From Cycas panzhihuaensis (lineage: Eukaryota > Cycadophyta): 64,000 nt of DNA. Shown here one piece after another: positions 33,406-44,760 of the stretch; position 1 is the first letter of the stretch; each line of letters starts with the position of its first letter. Below the pieces are notes generated by a model, which saw only the letters and a list, made by a program, of their open reading frames with translations, did no database searches and had not been told where the DNA came from. The DNA lies in the NCBI GenBank assembly GCA_023213395.1, contig CM041465.1:142793741-142857740 (forward strand). Direction: 5' to 3'. The position numbers were made by a program, and so were the translations under genes.

Positions 33406-33410
33406 GTTTT

Positions 33411-34377
33411 CTCCTCTTCATAGCTCTTTTCCCTTTTTGTTTTAAGCTTATTTGCTTACATAGTTGAAACATAAAAGGAAAAAGGGAAATGAAATAAGTT
33501 TGCATCTACTACTTGCATATGCATGCTACACCCACACTTCTAGGAATGAGCATGAGATAGGAACCATATCCATTTGCTTTCTTGCTTGATTACATGCATT
33601 TCCTTTTGGCCTTACATCTCTTGCATGCACGTTTGCACTTGATTGGCTTGCCTCCTTTACTCCATTTTCTCCCATTGAAAATGAAAAGAGAGTGAGGTTT
33701 TGTATCTGAAAGTAAACGATAGTGTGTTTACTATATTTATAGTCTTTTGTCTCTTGTCTGCAATAAACTTATACATCACTTCACCATCACACATAGAAGG
33801 GAAAACCCTTCACACGTAGGATGGTAGAAGCTTCCTTTGTCGTCACTCCTTATTCCCTAAACTCACTTTGGGTGGGTTAGCCTAAGGAGGATTTTTCCTT
33901 TAAGACATCCTCTTCTAACCCCATCACACCTCTACTAGTTAGGTAGCCTTGACACCTTCTCCTTTGGGTCAGTCCCACGCGTGAGGTGGTTGTCCAATAC
34001 CATTATTACAAGCATGTACCTCCTACATCTCTTATCTGAATACATCCCATTCATATCCATTTTACTTTCTATGAGGATTCATTCCCTCGTTCGGTCCTGC
34101 ACCCGCTTTTTGGCCATTCAAGGATGGGAGGAATTACTTCTTGAGGTTACTCAAGAAACCAAAGATATCCCTCACTCTTGCTACCCTCAAAACTAAAACT
34201 GAGTTACCCATAGGGAAGTTGTGTGCCATTCATGGGTCCCAAACCTGCATTATGATGTATGGACACCTTGTATGGGTGATTTCTCTCACTTTCTGGATTG
34301 ACTCTATATTATGGAGCCCTTCGTCAATTAACCTAATCCTAACCAAGTGTGGTTACCATCCCATAGACGTGATTCCA
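33411..34377 (+). repeat. Element C 3' LTR, second segment
   Basis: Resumes the match to the 5' LTR (8216-9172) directly after element A. Ends GATTCCA at 34377. The frames at 33,981-34,196 and 34,141-34,440 lie in LTR DNA or across its end and are not genes. Confidence 0.85.
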
Positions 34378-35795
34378 GTTGTAGGTGGGTTTTCAAGAAG
34401 AAAATATATATTGATGGAAAGATTGATAAATATAGGGTAAAACTAGTGGCTAAAGGCTTTACAAAGAAAGCATGTATTAACTTTCATAAGATCTTTTCAC
34501 TAGTTGTCAAACTTGTTTCAATTTAAGTTCTGTTAGCATTGGTAGCTTCTCTTAATTTGGAGTTGGAGCAGTTAGATGTAAAAATAACTTTTCTACATGG
34601 AGATTTAAATGAGGAGATCTGTATGGATCAGCCAGAAGGGTTTGTATAGGATGGCAGGAAAAGACTTATTTGCAGACTTAGGAAATCATTGTATGGCTTG
34701 AAGCAATCACCTAGGCAATGGTACAAGAAGTTTGATGCCTTCATGGAGAGCCAAAATTTTAAAAAATATGAGTCTGATCATTATGTTTACTTTAAATTCT
34801 TAGACAATAGATTATTCATTATCTTAGTATTATACATTGATGACATGCTAGTTGCAAGCAAGAGCATGGAAGAAATCAATAAGCTAAAGGCTTAATTGGC
34901 TAGAACTTTTGATATGAAGGATCTAGGAGCTGCAAAATAAATCTTAGGTATAGAGATACATAGAGACAGGAAAAATGGTAAGTTATGGTTATCATAGCAA
35001 AAATATGTGGAGAAGGTGCTAAGTAGGTTTAGTATAGTAAATGTGAAACTAGTGAGTAACCCATTGGCTTCCCATTTCAAGCTTTCTTCGAGTATGAGTT
35101 CTAGTAATGAAGAAGAAAAGGATTATATGTCTCATGTGCCTTATACCATTGCAATAGGAAGTTTATTGTATACCATGGTATGTACAAGACCTAACATTTC
35201 ATATGTAGTCCGTGTAGTTAGCAGGTTTATGGCAAATCCAGGAAAGGAACATTGGGCAGTAGTGAAATGGGTGTTTTAGTATTTAAGAGGCACAAGTGAC
35301 TATTACATTACCTTTGGAGGTACAGGTAATCAGGTTTGTGGATATGTTGATTCAGACTTTGCAGCAGATTTAGATAAGAGAAGGTCTACTTTGGGTTATG
35401 TTTTCACTCTTACAAATGGTCTAGTTAGTTGGATGTTAAAATTGTAGAGCACAATTGCATTATTGACTATAGAAGCTGAATATATTACTACAACATAAGC
35501 TTGTAAAGAAGTAATTTGGTTATAGGGTCTATTAGTTGAGCTTGGAAGGAAATAGGAAAAGGTAAAGGTATTTTGTGGCAGTCAAAGTGCCATTTACTTA
35601 GCAAAGAATCCATCTTATCATAGTAGAATAAAGCATATTACTCTTAAGCACTATTTTGTTAGAAAGGTTGTGGAAGCAGGTGGAGTGGAACTTGAGAAGG
35701 TTAACACAAAACAGAATTGTGCTAATATATTCACAAAATTAGTACCATTAGAGAAGTTCAAATGGTATTTGACTTCTCTTGTCTTGTAAAAAAGG
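34378..35795 (+). pseudogene. A2 reverse transcriptase (part) and RNase H
   Basis: CRWVFKKK-like start, VKLVAKGFTKKACINF, LDVKITFLHGDLNEEI, LRKSLYGLKQSPRQWYKKFDAFM (34,689-34,895), catalytic LVLYIDDMLVASKS (YIDD keeps both Asp), SIVNVKLVSNPLASHF, YTIAIGSLLYTMVCTRPNISY (35,007-35,279). RNase H: YVDSDFAADLDKRRSTLGYVF, then SIEAEY-like TIEAEYITT. Stops at Gln positions. It lacks the one-base deletion seen in A, so the two are separate copies. Confidence 0.9.
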
Positions 35796-35846
35796 TGATG
35801 AATGGTCAAGGAAAGGTATCAAGTAAATTGTTGTCAAGGTGGAGAT

Positions 35847-36468
35847 TATTAGATAATGTGACAACAATGTTTTGGAGGCTAAAATTTTGACAAGTTGGCA
35901 ATGTGGTTTTCCCCCCCAAACTTCCTCAGGGGGTTCCATGGGGGGCAGGAGCCTCCCTTGGTTGGGGGGGTGTGGGGTGATAGCCCCCGATCTAAAAAGC
36001 TAGCACTGAAAAGCATACTAAATTGTAAAGAGAATTAGGGTCATTCACTCAAAATACCCCAGATTCTATGGTCAAGATTTGTTCCTTATATGACTCTCTC
36101 ATATAACCTGATTTAGGGTGTTTTTTCATGACATTGATGGTGTTCGATATATTGAATGTACTGTGAAGAGTTGGGTGGCTGGTTGTTGTTGTTGTGAGCA
36201 TTCTTCAACAGATTGTGTACATTTCTCCATTATTTGATAATAAATATCAATACCTTTCCTGTATGGATGTTTCCCTAGCACACTGCTAGGGTTTTACCAT
36301 GTTATATTGGGTGTATATGTGATGCTTGACTTTCTTATTCATTTTATTGTATTATCTCTGGTTTAAGAACTTGCATGTTAAATTTTAGTTTTGATTCCTG
36401 TAACTAGTTGTAAAATAGTTTAGATCTTGGTGGTGATTTCACGTTATTGGAACCTTGTTTTCTTAACA
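35847..36468 (+). repeat. A2 3' LTR
   Basis: TATTAGATAATGTGAC (TG to TA at the start) to TTTCTTAACA, preceded by the purine tract AAGGTGGAGAT. Shorter than the A LTRs, owing to small deletions after the hairpin. Confidence 0.88.
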
Positions 36469-36811
36469 CGTGGTTAATGGAAATTTCTCTTAAGTCCCAT
36501 TTGTCAAGAGTTAGGACATCCTTTTTATTACTATTGTATTAGCTCACTTGTTCGGTCATGTAGGATAATATGTTCCTAAAATATAGCTAACTTGGCACTA
36601 ACATAACTATATACACGATGAAATGATCTAGTTAACTAAACGTCATAGTAGTTGGGTACCTATGTGGTCTAGTGGATGGAGTTCACTTCATATAGATGTC
36701 AATAATACTTTATGATTACTAAACTAACTTGATCTAGAAAAGATTTAAAGACAAGATTTATGCTTTTGATATGATATTTCATTTGATGTAATTGCATGTA
36801 ACAGGAGGGAA
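36469..36811 (+). other. Unassigned DNA, possibly the end of an unidentified copia element
   Basis: No domain recognised. It ends in AACAGGAGGGAA, which looks like a purine tract before the next LTR-like block. Confidence 0.35.
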
Positions 36812-37187
36812 TGTTGGACATAATATCTAATTATATTCTAACCTCATTAACACTCTTTCATGTATTATTTATTTTTTATATTCATAATTATATTAACATG
36901 TGTTCCACCTTAATAAGTATGCCAACACATATACGTTAACCTTAAGGTTTCTCACATATGATAAGATGTTCTATAAGTATATACTTAATTCTTTCTAATA
37001 ATCTTAAGTTTATTCATTCTTTCTAATTCATTATATTTCATCTTTATATATACTTCATCTATTTTATATCTTATTACTTATCCTATACTCATCTTAGCAT
37101 CTATTCTTTGTCCATTATTAGGTCTACTATCATTGCTTCCGACTAAAACCAATATTATAATATTAGAGTTATAACTCTAAACCAACA
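36812..37187 (+). repeat. Probable LTR of an unidentified copia-type element
   Basis: Starts TGTTGGACATAATATC after a purine tract and ends ACCAACA, 376 bp, with a TATA-like TATATACTTA near 36,980. No second copy occurs in the window, so this is either a 3' LTR with its body lost or truncated to the left, or a solo LTR. Confidence 0.45.
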
Positions 37188-37203
37188 AGGCCATGTTGGA
37201 GTA

Positions 37204-37564
37204 TTAATATTATACTACTTATAATAATGAATATTAAAAAATATAAATCAAATCATCGGATTACCAAAATCACAAGAATGTTAATATTTATAAGGAATCA
37301 CTTATAGTCATAGGCTACTTCAAGGGGGTAACCTCCTTAAGAGCAAAGCTCAATTATAAGAGATTCAAAGATATCCTTAAGATTACAAAAATTATAAGTA
37401 TAAATGAGAGACTTATCCCAATTATACTATTAAGTGGTGCATGTAAGATGATTCATTATATACAAAAATAATTACATGAGTTATATGACCTTTACAATGC
37501 TTTATATACTATAACTGTTACATGGCTCTATACAATAGATAATTAGGGCGTAATGGTCCTAACA
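37204..37564 (-). repeat. Element E 3' LTR
   Basis: 361 bp. Shared blocks with 50012-50374 include ATAAGGAATCACTT, GATTCATT and GGTCCTAA. Its right end GGTCCTAACA (TGTTAGGACC on the - strand) adjoins the purine tract. The left edge is placed by alignment. Confidence 0.8.
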
Positions 37565-37999
37565 TGCCTTTCATCTTTGAAGAGCATTACCCTTAAGACT
37601 TGAATTCTAAAAATTATTATAAGAGTTTGTGAAGAGGTTTCTATATTGCATCCTTCGATTACATGCCTTACCATTGCACTAAATCTTCTATAGTAGCATG
37701 GTTTTGAAGTTGGTACCTTTGACATTGTAGGATTACTTTTGGAATAAGCATGATAAATCCTTTGTCATCCAACTTAGGTAGTGATGATTGCATGTGCATA
37801 TATTATCCCAAAACCTTCTTCAGATAAAACACATATAAAACCAAATATATCTTGGAGGATAGAGGTGGATCCAACTTATAAGCAACATTTTTTATCTTTT
37901 ATGTCATATAATACAGCCTATATAATTTTGAAACAAGTTTCTATTGACCTTTATGCTTCAATGATATCTATTTATAAGTTTAGAACTGCAAGAAAACCA
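37565..37999 (-). other. Element E 3' coding end, not readable
   Basis: Past the integrase core. On the - strand a very worn reading (RRMQYRNLFTNSYNNF, then NSSLKGNALQR) faintly recalls the chromodomain-type end of some gypsy integrases. I do not claim it as a domain. Confidence 0.3.
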
Positions 38000-39050
38000 T
38001 ATCTCCTTTGGTTAATGAGCACTCTAAATGGTATTGATCAGTCTCTTATTTCATCCTATTTTAAGCTTGTGCCAAGTTGTTATTAAGGGTGCAAAGTAGG
38101 TTATCCTAGTTGTTAATAGTTATATTAACAACTTATACCTTGGAGTTACCTAGAAGTTATAATAGGATAGATAGAAGAGGTTGACCAGAAATTACTTTAT
38201 ATGGGTTCATCTTTATTTTATAGTGATAAGAGGTGTTATAAGCATAATTCAATAAGAGGTAACCACTTTAACTAATAAGTTTGTTGTTTGGAGGAAAAAT
38301 AATATAAATTTATTTCTAAGCATTTATTAACCACTTTGGTTTGACCATTAGTTTGTGGATGGTAAGTCAAACCCATTTTTAACTATGTTCCTTACATCTT
38401 AAAAAATTCCTACCAAAAATAATTAGTGAAGGTGAGATTGTGATCACAAATAATAGAGGTTGGTATACTATATAGGTAAAAGATGTTATCAAGAAAAACT
38501 TGGGTAATAGTAGTGCCCTTATATGGGTGATCTAATGAACAAAAATCATGATACTCAGAAAGATGATCTATTACCATAAAAATAACTAATCTACCCCCTA
38601 ATTTAGGCAACCCTTAAATAAAGTCCATAGAAATGTCTTACCACCTTGTCATTGGAATTAGTAGTGGTTGTAATATTCCCAAAACCTTAATGATTTTCCC
38701 TTTGTGATTCTAGTACATATCACATTTTTCCATGAACCTTTTGATATCAATTTTTATTCCAATCTAGAAAGAATTTTGTTTGACTCATTCATATATTTTT
38801 AAGAAACTAGAATGTCCTACAGAAGGTGTTATCCATAGTTCTTATAAGAACTTATCTAAAAGATTAGACTTAGTTGAAAGTATAATATATCCCTTATAGC
38901 ATAAATAGTTCCCCCCCAAGAGTATTTAGGTTTAGCGATGGAATTAACTATTAATAATTAAATTAGTTCTATACCTACATATCATGTTTCCATTCTTATA
39001 TAATTTCTTTTAACTAATCTAGGATTGATAAGAATAAAACACATAATGTA
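38000..39050 (-). pseudogene. Element E integrase, decayed
   Basis: Core at about 38,330-38,650: WxDISMDFIxGLPKLGGRLVIFMVIDHLSEY with the first Asp; PTSIICDHNLTFTNYFW with the second; LTYHPQTNGQTKVVNKCLE, where the third catalytic residue, normally Glu after GQT, is Lys (AAA). The long open part is 38,410-38,610. A zinc-binding remnant precedes at about 38,700-38,850. Broken by stops and inactive. Confidence 0.87.
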
Positions 39051-39059
39051 CCTTAGTCC

Positions 39060-40284
39060 TCAAACTTACACAATAATACATCAACCATCGTATTTTCCTT
39101 CCCCTTTTTGTAGATAATCTTATAATCATAGTCTAACAACTTAATGGACCACTTTTACTATTTATACAATGATACCCATTGCTCCAAGAAATATTTGAGG
39201 TTATGATGGTCAGTCTTGATGTAGAAATGATGTCTTAAAAGATAGGGCCATTAATGATTAACAACATAAATGATAGCTAATACCTCCTTCTCATATATGA
39301 ATTTTCCTATATTCCTATTAGCAAGTACCTTACTAGAGAATATTAGTGGTCATCCTTCTTGTATTAAGACTACGCTAATTTTGACCTTAGAGGCATCACT
39401 TTCAATGATGAATGGTTTAGAAAAATTAGGCATGACTAGTACATATATACATCACATGGTCTCCTTGAGAATCGGAAAAGCATGCTCTACTAATTCTAAC
39501 CATTAGAAATAAATTTTTAAGTAATATGGTTAATGGGGTTGTGTTTTTATTATATTCTTTAATAAATTTATGGCAATAGCTTGTGAGACCCAAAATCCAC
39601 GAAGACTCTTATGGGACTTTGGCTTTGGCCAATTTTATGTCTTCAAAATTTTTTTTGTTCACCGTTATGCTTTTTATTGAAATAATATATCTAAAGTTTT
39701 CCACTTCATTGGTGCTAAAGGAGCATCTATAACACTTAGCATAAATTTAATTTTCCTCTAGAAGTTATAAAGCTTAATCCAAGTGGATCAAATGACCCTC
39801 ACATATTTTATTATAAACTAAGATATCATCAAAGAATATTAGTATGAATTTTCAAAGGAAGAGTTAAATTATTTTATTCATCAAGCTCTAGAAGGTAAAT
39901 GGTACATTTTTGAGGTTAAAGAACATTGCCAAAAACTCATAGTGGCCTTCACGTATGTAGAAAATTGTTTTGGGAATATTCTCTTCCCATATTCATATTT
40001 GATGGTAGCCATATCATAGGTCTAATTTAGATAAAAAGCAACCATAATATATTTCCTCTAATAGTTCATCACTTATTAGGATAGGAAATTTATCCTTGAT
40101 AGTGATTTTATTTAGCTCTTAGAAATCCATGCATATATGCCATGATCCATATTTCTTTCTAATTAAGAGTACTAGAGAGGAAAAAAGGCTAGTACTTGGT
40201 TAGATGACACCTACATCTAATAACTCCTTGAATATCTTCTTAACTTTAGTCTTCTATGCATAGGGGTATTCATATGGTTGGATA
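39060..40284 (-). pseudogene. Element E RT and RNase H, decayed
   Basis: On the - strand from 40,284: KKIFKELLDVGVI, ICMDFxELNKITIKDKFPI, FLSKLDL, then the catalytic box LIFFDDILVYNK (about 39,830), FFDD being usual in gypsy. After the thumb, LANRNIGKFIYEKEVLAIIYVV is the RNase H helix and FIIESDASKVKISVVLIQEG the start with the catalytic Asp. The insertion of F at 40,285-40,289 cuts the frame before RT. Confidence 0.85.
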
Positions 40285-40289
40285 TTAGG

Positions 40290-40583
40290 TGATGGAATCA
40301 GAGGACAATAGTAGAGAGAAGAGGAAAGAATTCATGCAAGAAAGAACAACCAACAATTTGTAAGGAAGGTGGTGTTGAAAAACATTGGGGTCTTTAGACC
40401 CCCTATAGATATAATTAGGATTAAGAGGATTTGGCACACCTCTCAAGGTCCATCACTATCTGGCATTGACAAACATCCGATAATATGCTGACACAAAATA
40501 TTTTCCATGATATAGGTTATTTCCCCAATGTGAGTAATCTCCCCAATATAGATAATTACCCCAATGTGAGCATTATTCCAACA
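40290..40583 (-). repeat. Element F 3' LTR
   Basis: 294 bp, TGATGGAATC to TTCCAACA on the + strand. At its right end three 18-bp units (40521-40538, 40539-40556, 40557-40574) of the pattern CCCCAATGTGAGTAAT. Confidence 0.92.
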
Positions 40584-40639
40584 TTTCTCCCCTATAATGC
40601 CTATTTGGTGAGACTCCAAGTTTATCTCTGAAATTAATA

Positions 40640-42190
40640 AACTTTATTTTACGAAGTGCCTTTGTGAAGATATCTACCACCTAATCCTCAATGCTACAAT
40701 AAATTAATTCCAATTCACCTTATTATACTAACTCTTTAATGAAGTGATGTTATGTTTCAATGTGTTTTATCTTGCTATGAAACACTAAATTTCTTGTCAT
40801 CTAAATTATGTTTTGATTATCACAAATAATTGTGTAGGACCAATCTATTCTTCTTATAAATCCTAAATTAATATCCTAAGCCAAGTTATTTCATAAGCTC
40901 TTACTATAGCTATTTTATACTCTGTTTCTATAGTAAAAAGAGATATTATCACCTACTTATTTCAATTCCATGTTACTACTATTGAACCCAAACTAAATGC
41001 ATAAGCTAAAGTAGATTTCTTATCATCTATATAACTCGCCAAGTCTGAGCCTGTATAACCAATCAACCTATAATCCTGTAATGACCTATAATGTAAACCA
41101 TACCCAATAGTACTTTTAAGATATCTAAGAATCCTTTTGGTTTCTTTTTAATGTTTTACCTTAGGTTTATGTATAAACCTAAAAACCATACTGGCTATAT
41201 ACATAATGTCTAGATGAGTTGAAGTCAAGTAAATAAGACTCCCAATGAATTGCCTATAAAGTGTAAGATCAACTAATTTTGATTTCTCAAACTTAGATAA
41301 TTTTAACCTAACCTTTATTAGTGTTGTAAGTGGCTTGTAATTATCTATATTAAATTTATGTAACATATCTAATATGTATTTCTTTTGTGATACAAGTATC
41401 TCTTTTTCATCATGTTATACTTCAATGCTTAATAAATAATTCATAAATCCAAAATCTATCATTTCAAAAAAAATTCGCATATCTTTTCTAAACTTTTGGG
41501 ATAAGTAATTACAATTCTTAGTATATACTAGGTCATCCCCATATAAACCCATAATTAGTATTGAGATTCCTTCTAATTTTATATATAAATTAGGGTTTGA
41601 TTGGATCCTTAGGAATCCTTTATCCTTAAAATATTTTTTAATCCTAGAGTGCCATACTCTTGGTACTTGTTTGAGTCCATACAAGGTCCTTTTAAGTTTA
41701 TAGACCTTATCTTCCTTTCCCTTTACTTCAAAACCTTTAGGTTATTAGACATATATCTTCTCATCTACATAGCCATTCAAAAAGGTACTTTTCATATCCA
41801 TTTAACAAATTATCTAACCTTGTTATGTAGTTAAGGCCATGCTTAATCTGACTATTTTTAACCTTATAATAGGTGTAAATATTTTATTATAATTTGTGCC
41901 TTTAATTTAAACATAGTCGTTTGCAACTAATCTTGTTTTATATTTATCAATGGATCTATTTGATTTATACTTGGTTTTATAGATTCATTTTATCACAATG
42001 ACATTCTTTTTAGGTGGCAAATCAACTAACTTTTATGTGTCATTCTTCACTAAGGTATTGTATTCTTCCTTCATTGCATTTTTTTCATTCATCTTTGCTA
42101 TTTGCCTCCTTAAAGTTTTGAGGCTTATTTGACTCCATAACTTGAGTTATAAGTGTAAAGTTTACCCTTTGAAATCTTGTTGTTCTTCTC
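40640..42190 (-). pseudogene. Element F RT and RNase H, decayed
   Basis: Best segments: 41,415-41,684 (YGLKQVPRVWHSRIKKYFKDKGF, catalytic LYGDDLVYTKN, where the family has YVDD, so Val became Gly) and 41,148-41,366 (HKFNIDNYKPLTT, LYRQFIGSLIYLTSTHLDIMY). N-terminal RT pieces at about 41,900-42,080 (FKSDLPPKxN-like and LVDLPPKKNVIV). RNase H remnants lie from 41,050 to 40,640. Stops and frame changes throughout. Confidence 0.85.
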
Positions 42191-43400
42191 TCAAAGTTAG
42201 TATCTAAGATGTTTTAAGGGTTATGAACCCTTTGTACCTATTTTGAAACCTTTTGACTTAAAGTAGATGGTCCTACTTCACCTGTACTAGGTATATTTAT
42301 ACCACTTGACTTAGAGTCCATTTCAGTCATAATGTTTTTACCTTTGTCCTTTTTAATAACTTCCTCTTAGTAGAATTCATCTTCCTTAAAGATGGCATCC
42401 CTTCTCATAATGATTCTTTTACTTTTTGGGTCATATAATTTATAAGATCTTAATGAGTTACTATATCCTATAAATATGTATTTAGTGCTTTTATCATTCA
42501 ATGTTATCCTCCTTTGTTCTAGAATATATACATAAGTTATATACCCAAAAACTCTTAATTATTTGATATTTTGTTTATAACCTATCCAAGTTTCTTTAAG
42601 TGTAACATATCTTACTACTTTAGTTATGTATTTATTTAATAAATAAATAGTTGTATGCACAACTTTTACCAAATATTCATTACCAAGATGCTTATCCTCA
42701 AACATGTTTCTAGCCATCTTAATAATAGTCTTGTTCTTTCTTTCTATAATCCTATTTTGTTGAGGGGTGTAGGGATTTGTAAGCTAATTCTTTATCCTAA
42801 AATATCTATAATAATTCTTAAATTTATTTGAAATGAATTATCCCCTAATATCTAATCTAAGGGTTAATATTTTGTGTCTACTATATCTTTTAATCATGAC
42901 TTTAAAGTCAATAAAATATTAGAGTACATCTGACTTGTACTTGAGAAAATAAAACCAAGTTATTCTTGTAGAGTTATTAATGAAAGCTATGAAATACTTA
43001 GCTCCTCTAAGTGAAGGCACATCCATTGGTCCACATAGATCTGTGTATACTAGTTGAAGAAGTCCATTTGCCTTATAATTATCATTAGTAATCTTTCTTT
43101 TTATTATTTGTCTAATATACACCCTTTATACACTTCTTTGCCATGTTTAATATCAAGTAGACCTATTACCATTTTCATTAATGACAAGATGTTATAGTTC
43201 ATATGGTTATGTCTTTTATTCCAAGTCTTAATATCCATATTAGTTGATACCTTTAAGGCATAGTAATTAGTTAGGAGAATGACCAGTTTAAACAATCTAT
43301 TAGTAGCCATTTAACCCTTAGCAACTATTATTTTATTCCTTAGTTTATCCTTAATAGTGTACTCACCATTGTCAAAGATAACCTTGTATTTCCCCCCCCA
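42191..43400 (-). pseudogene. Element F integrase, decayed
   Basis: Segment 43,104-43,310 is the GAG-pre-integrase part (TWNKRHNHMNYNILSLMKMVIGL). Segment 42,919-43,122 holds LVYTDLCGPMDVPSLRGAKYFIAFI with the first catalytic Asp intact. Then LRLDIRGxFIS (about 42,850) with the second Asp kept but the following Glu now a stop. Integrase end at about 42,400-42,560. Confidence 0.85.
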
Positions 43401-44760
43401 TCATTTATCCCACTAATAACAAGTTTTTCTTAAGTACAAGGATGTGGAGTACATTATTAATACATCTTATTTCTCTAAAGTTTATTTAAATGGTTATGTT
43501 TCTTTTATCAATTGTAGCTTAAGTAGTATTATCTCCAAATATGATTTTTCTCCCTTTTGGTGTTGTCTAACTCCTTGAATCATTCTTTTCTATGTGTCAT
43601 ATAAGTAGAGCATCCTAATTCAATATATTAACTATCTTCCTCTTTGTTTTCTATCAAACTTGATATAAAGAGTCTCTCATTTTTTCTTTACTCTTCAACT
43701 ATTGTATTAACTGCTCCTCTTTGTATGTTAAATCTTTTTGTGAAATAATTTATTTCTAAGTATCCACTTCTATGGTAATAGGAACATTATATTATTCCTC
43801 TACCTCTAGGACTTCTTTCTCTTTGTCCTTGATTTCTTCCTCTTAGAGTTTGTCATTTACCTCTTTCTTGAGGACTAAAACCTTGTCATTGGCCTTAATT
43901 AAATTGGTCTTAAAAGTAATATCTTTATCCTTAACCTTTTACTTAATGAAATTGATTTTGACCTTAATGAAATTAACCTTGACCTTGATAGTATTATCCT
44001 TGGTCTTAATAAACTTGACCTTATTTTTTATAAAATTTACCTTGATTTTTAAGGTTTTGACCTCTTCCTATAGGAGATTGTCCTCTTCTCCTAGAATTTT
44101 AGCTTGAAAGATAGGCCTAATATTTGCCTTAAAGGTAAATACATGTTCTAAAAATTTACTACCTACATTTTTCTCTTCAACAACAAGTAACAATATATTA
44201 AGTTGATCAATCTTAAGGGTAGTTAGGTCTTTAGAAATATTAATACTTGTTACAACCATTTTAAATATTTTAATATCACTAACACATCTTAAGATCTATT
44301 CTACCACCTTTTATTTACTAATGACTTTCCTCAAGGCCCTTATTTAATTGACTAGGCCTTGTACCTTAGTTATAAAGTCATTTATTCCTTCATTGTTATT
44401 CATCATATAGTTTTCAAACTTACTCCTTAGTGTTTGGAGTTTTAATGTAGTAGCTCCTTCGTAGGTGATCTTCAAAGCATCCCATGCCTCCTTTGATGTA
44501 GTTACCTCACTAACCCTTAGAAATATGTTCTCCTTTAATGCACAGAAGACAAATGTTAAGGCTTCATTATCTTATTTTTCATTCACCTTATGGGTTTTCT
44601 TTTGATCTTCAATAGCATTGATATCAAATACCTCGTAACATATTTTAATCAAATCCTATATATATTTTAACATAAAGATAGATTTTATTTTTCAACTCTA
44701 ATACAAAAAATTAGTACCATCAAATTTAGGTACCATTATATTACTTATAATAGAGGCCAT
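43401..44760 (-). pseudogene. Element F gag and protease region, decayed
   Basis: Start ATG at 44,758-44,760: MASIISNIMVPKFDGTNF, same start as in G. UBN2 core: ASKEAWDALKITYEGATTLKLQTLRSKFENYMMNNNEGINDFITKVQGLVN. Segment 44,068-44,259 gives SKDLTTLKIDQLN and FLEHVF. Beyond it is a Lys/Gln-rich repetitive stretch (43,850-44,107) which, as the G copy shows, comes from an Arg-Gly/Gln-rich tract before the zinc knuckle. Confidence 0.8.

Larger units (their letters stand above)
6199..34377 (+). mobile_element. Element C: Tat-like gypsy retrotransposon with nested insertions
   Basis: Long direct repeats at 6199-9172 and 21064-34377 (the latter split by element A) enclose a primer site, gag, protease, an antisense PMD-like gene and an extra RNase H. 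No RT, gypsy RNase H or integrase motif is found between 16,122 and 20,062, so C could only have moved with help, or it lost these parts. C carries D inside its coding region and A inside its 3' LTR. The flanks do not match: element 1 lies on the left and the interior of a copia RT on the right. Confidence 0.82.
34378..36468 (+). mobile_element. A2: 3' half of a second A-family copia element
   Basis: Begins mid-codon in RT with GTTGTAGGTGGG, the sequence A has at about 26,428, directly at the end of the C LTR. Runs through RT, RNase H and purine tract to a 3' LTR. Gag, protease, integrase and 5' LTR are absent from this window. The clean junction suggests that C once inserted into the RT of A2, and that the left half of A2 was lost afterwards. 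Confidence 0.9.

Noticed and set aside
37190-37215. TGTTGGAGTATTAAT as the start of another LTR beside E.
   Set aside because: The right LTR of E shows no such sequence at the matching end and no second copy exists; left as flank.
43850-44107. Hydrophobic repeat frame on the + strand and a Lys-rich repeat frame on the - strand, possibly a membrane or coiled-coil protein.
   Set aside because: The G copy shows the region derives from an Arg-Gly/Gln-rich gag tract in another frame; the repeats are a by-product.
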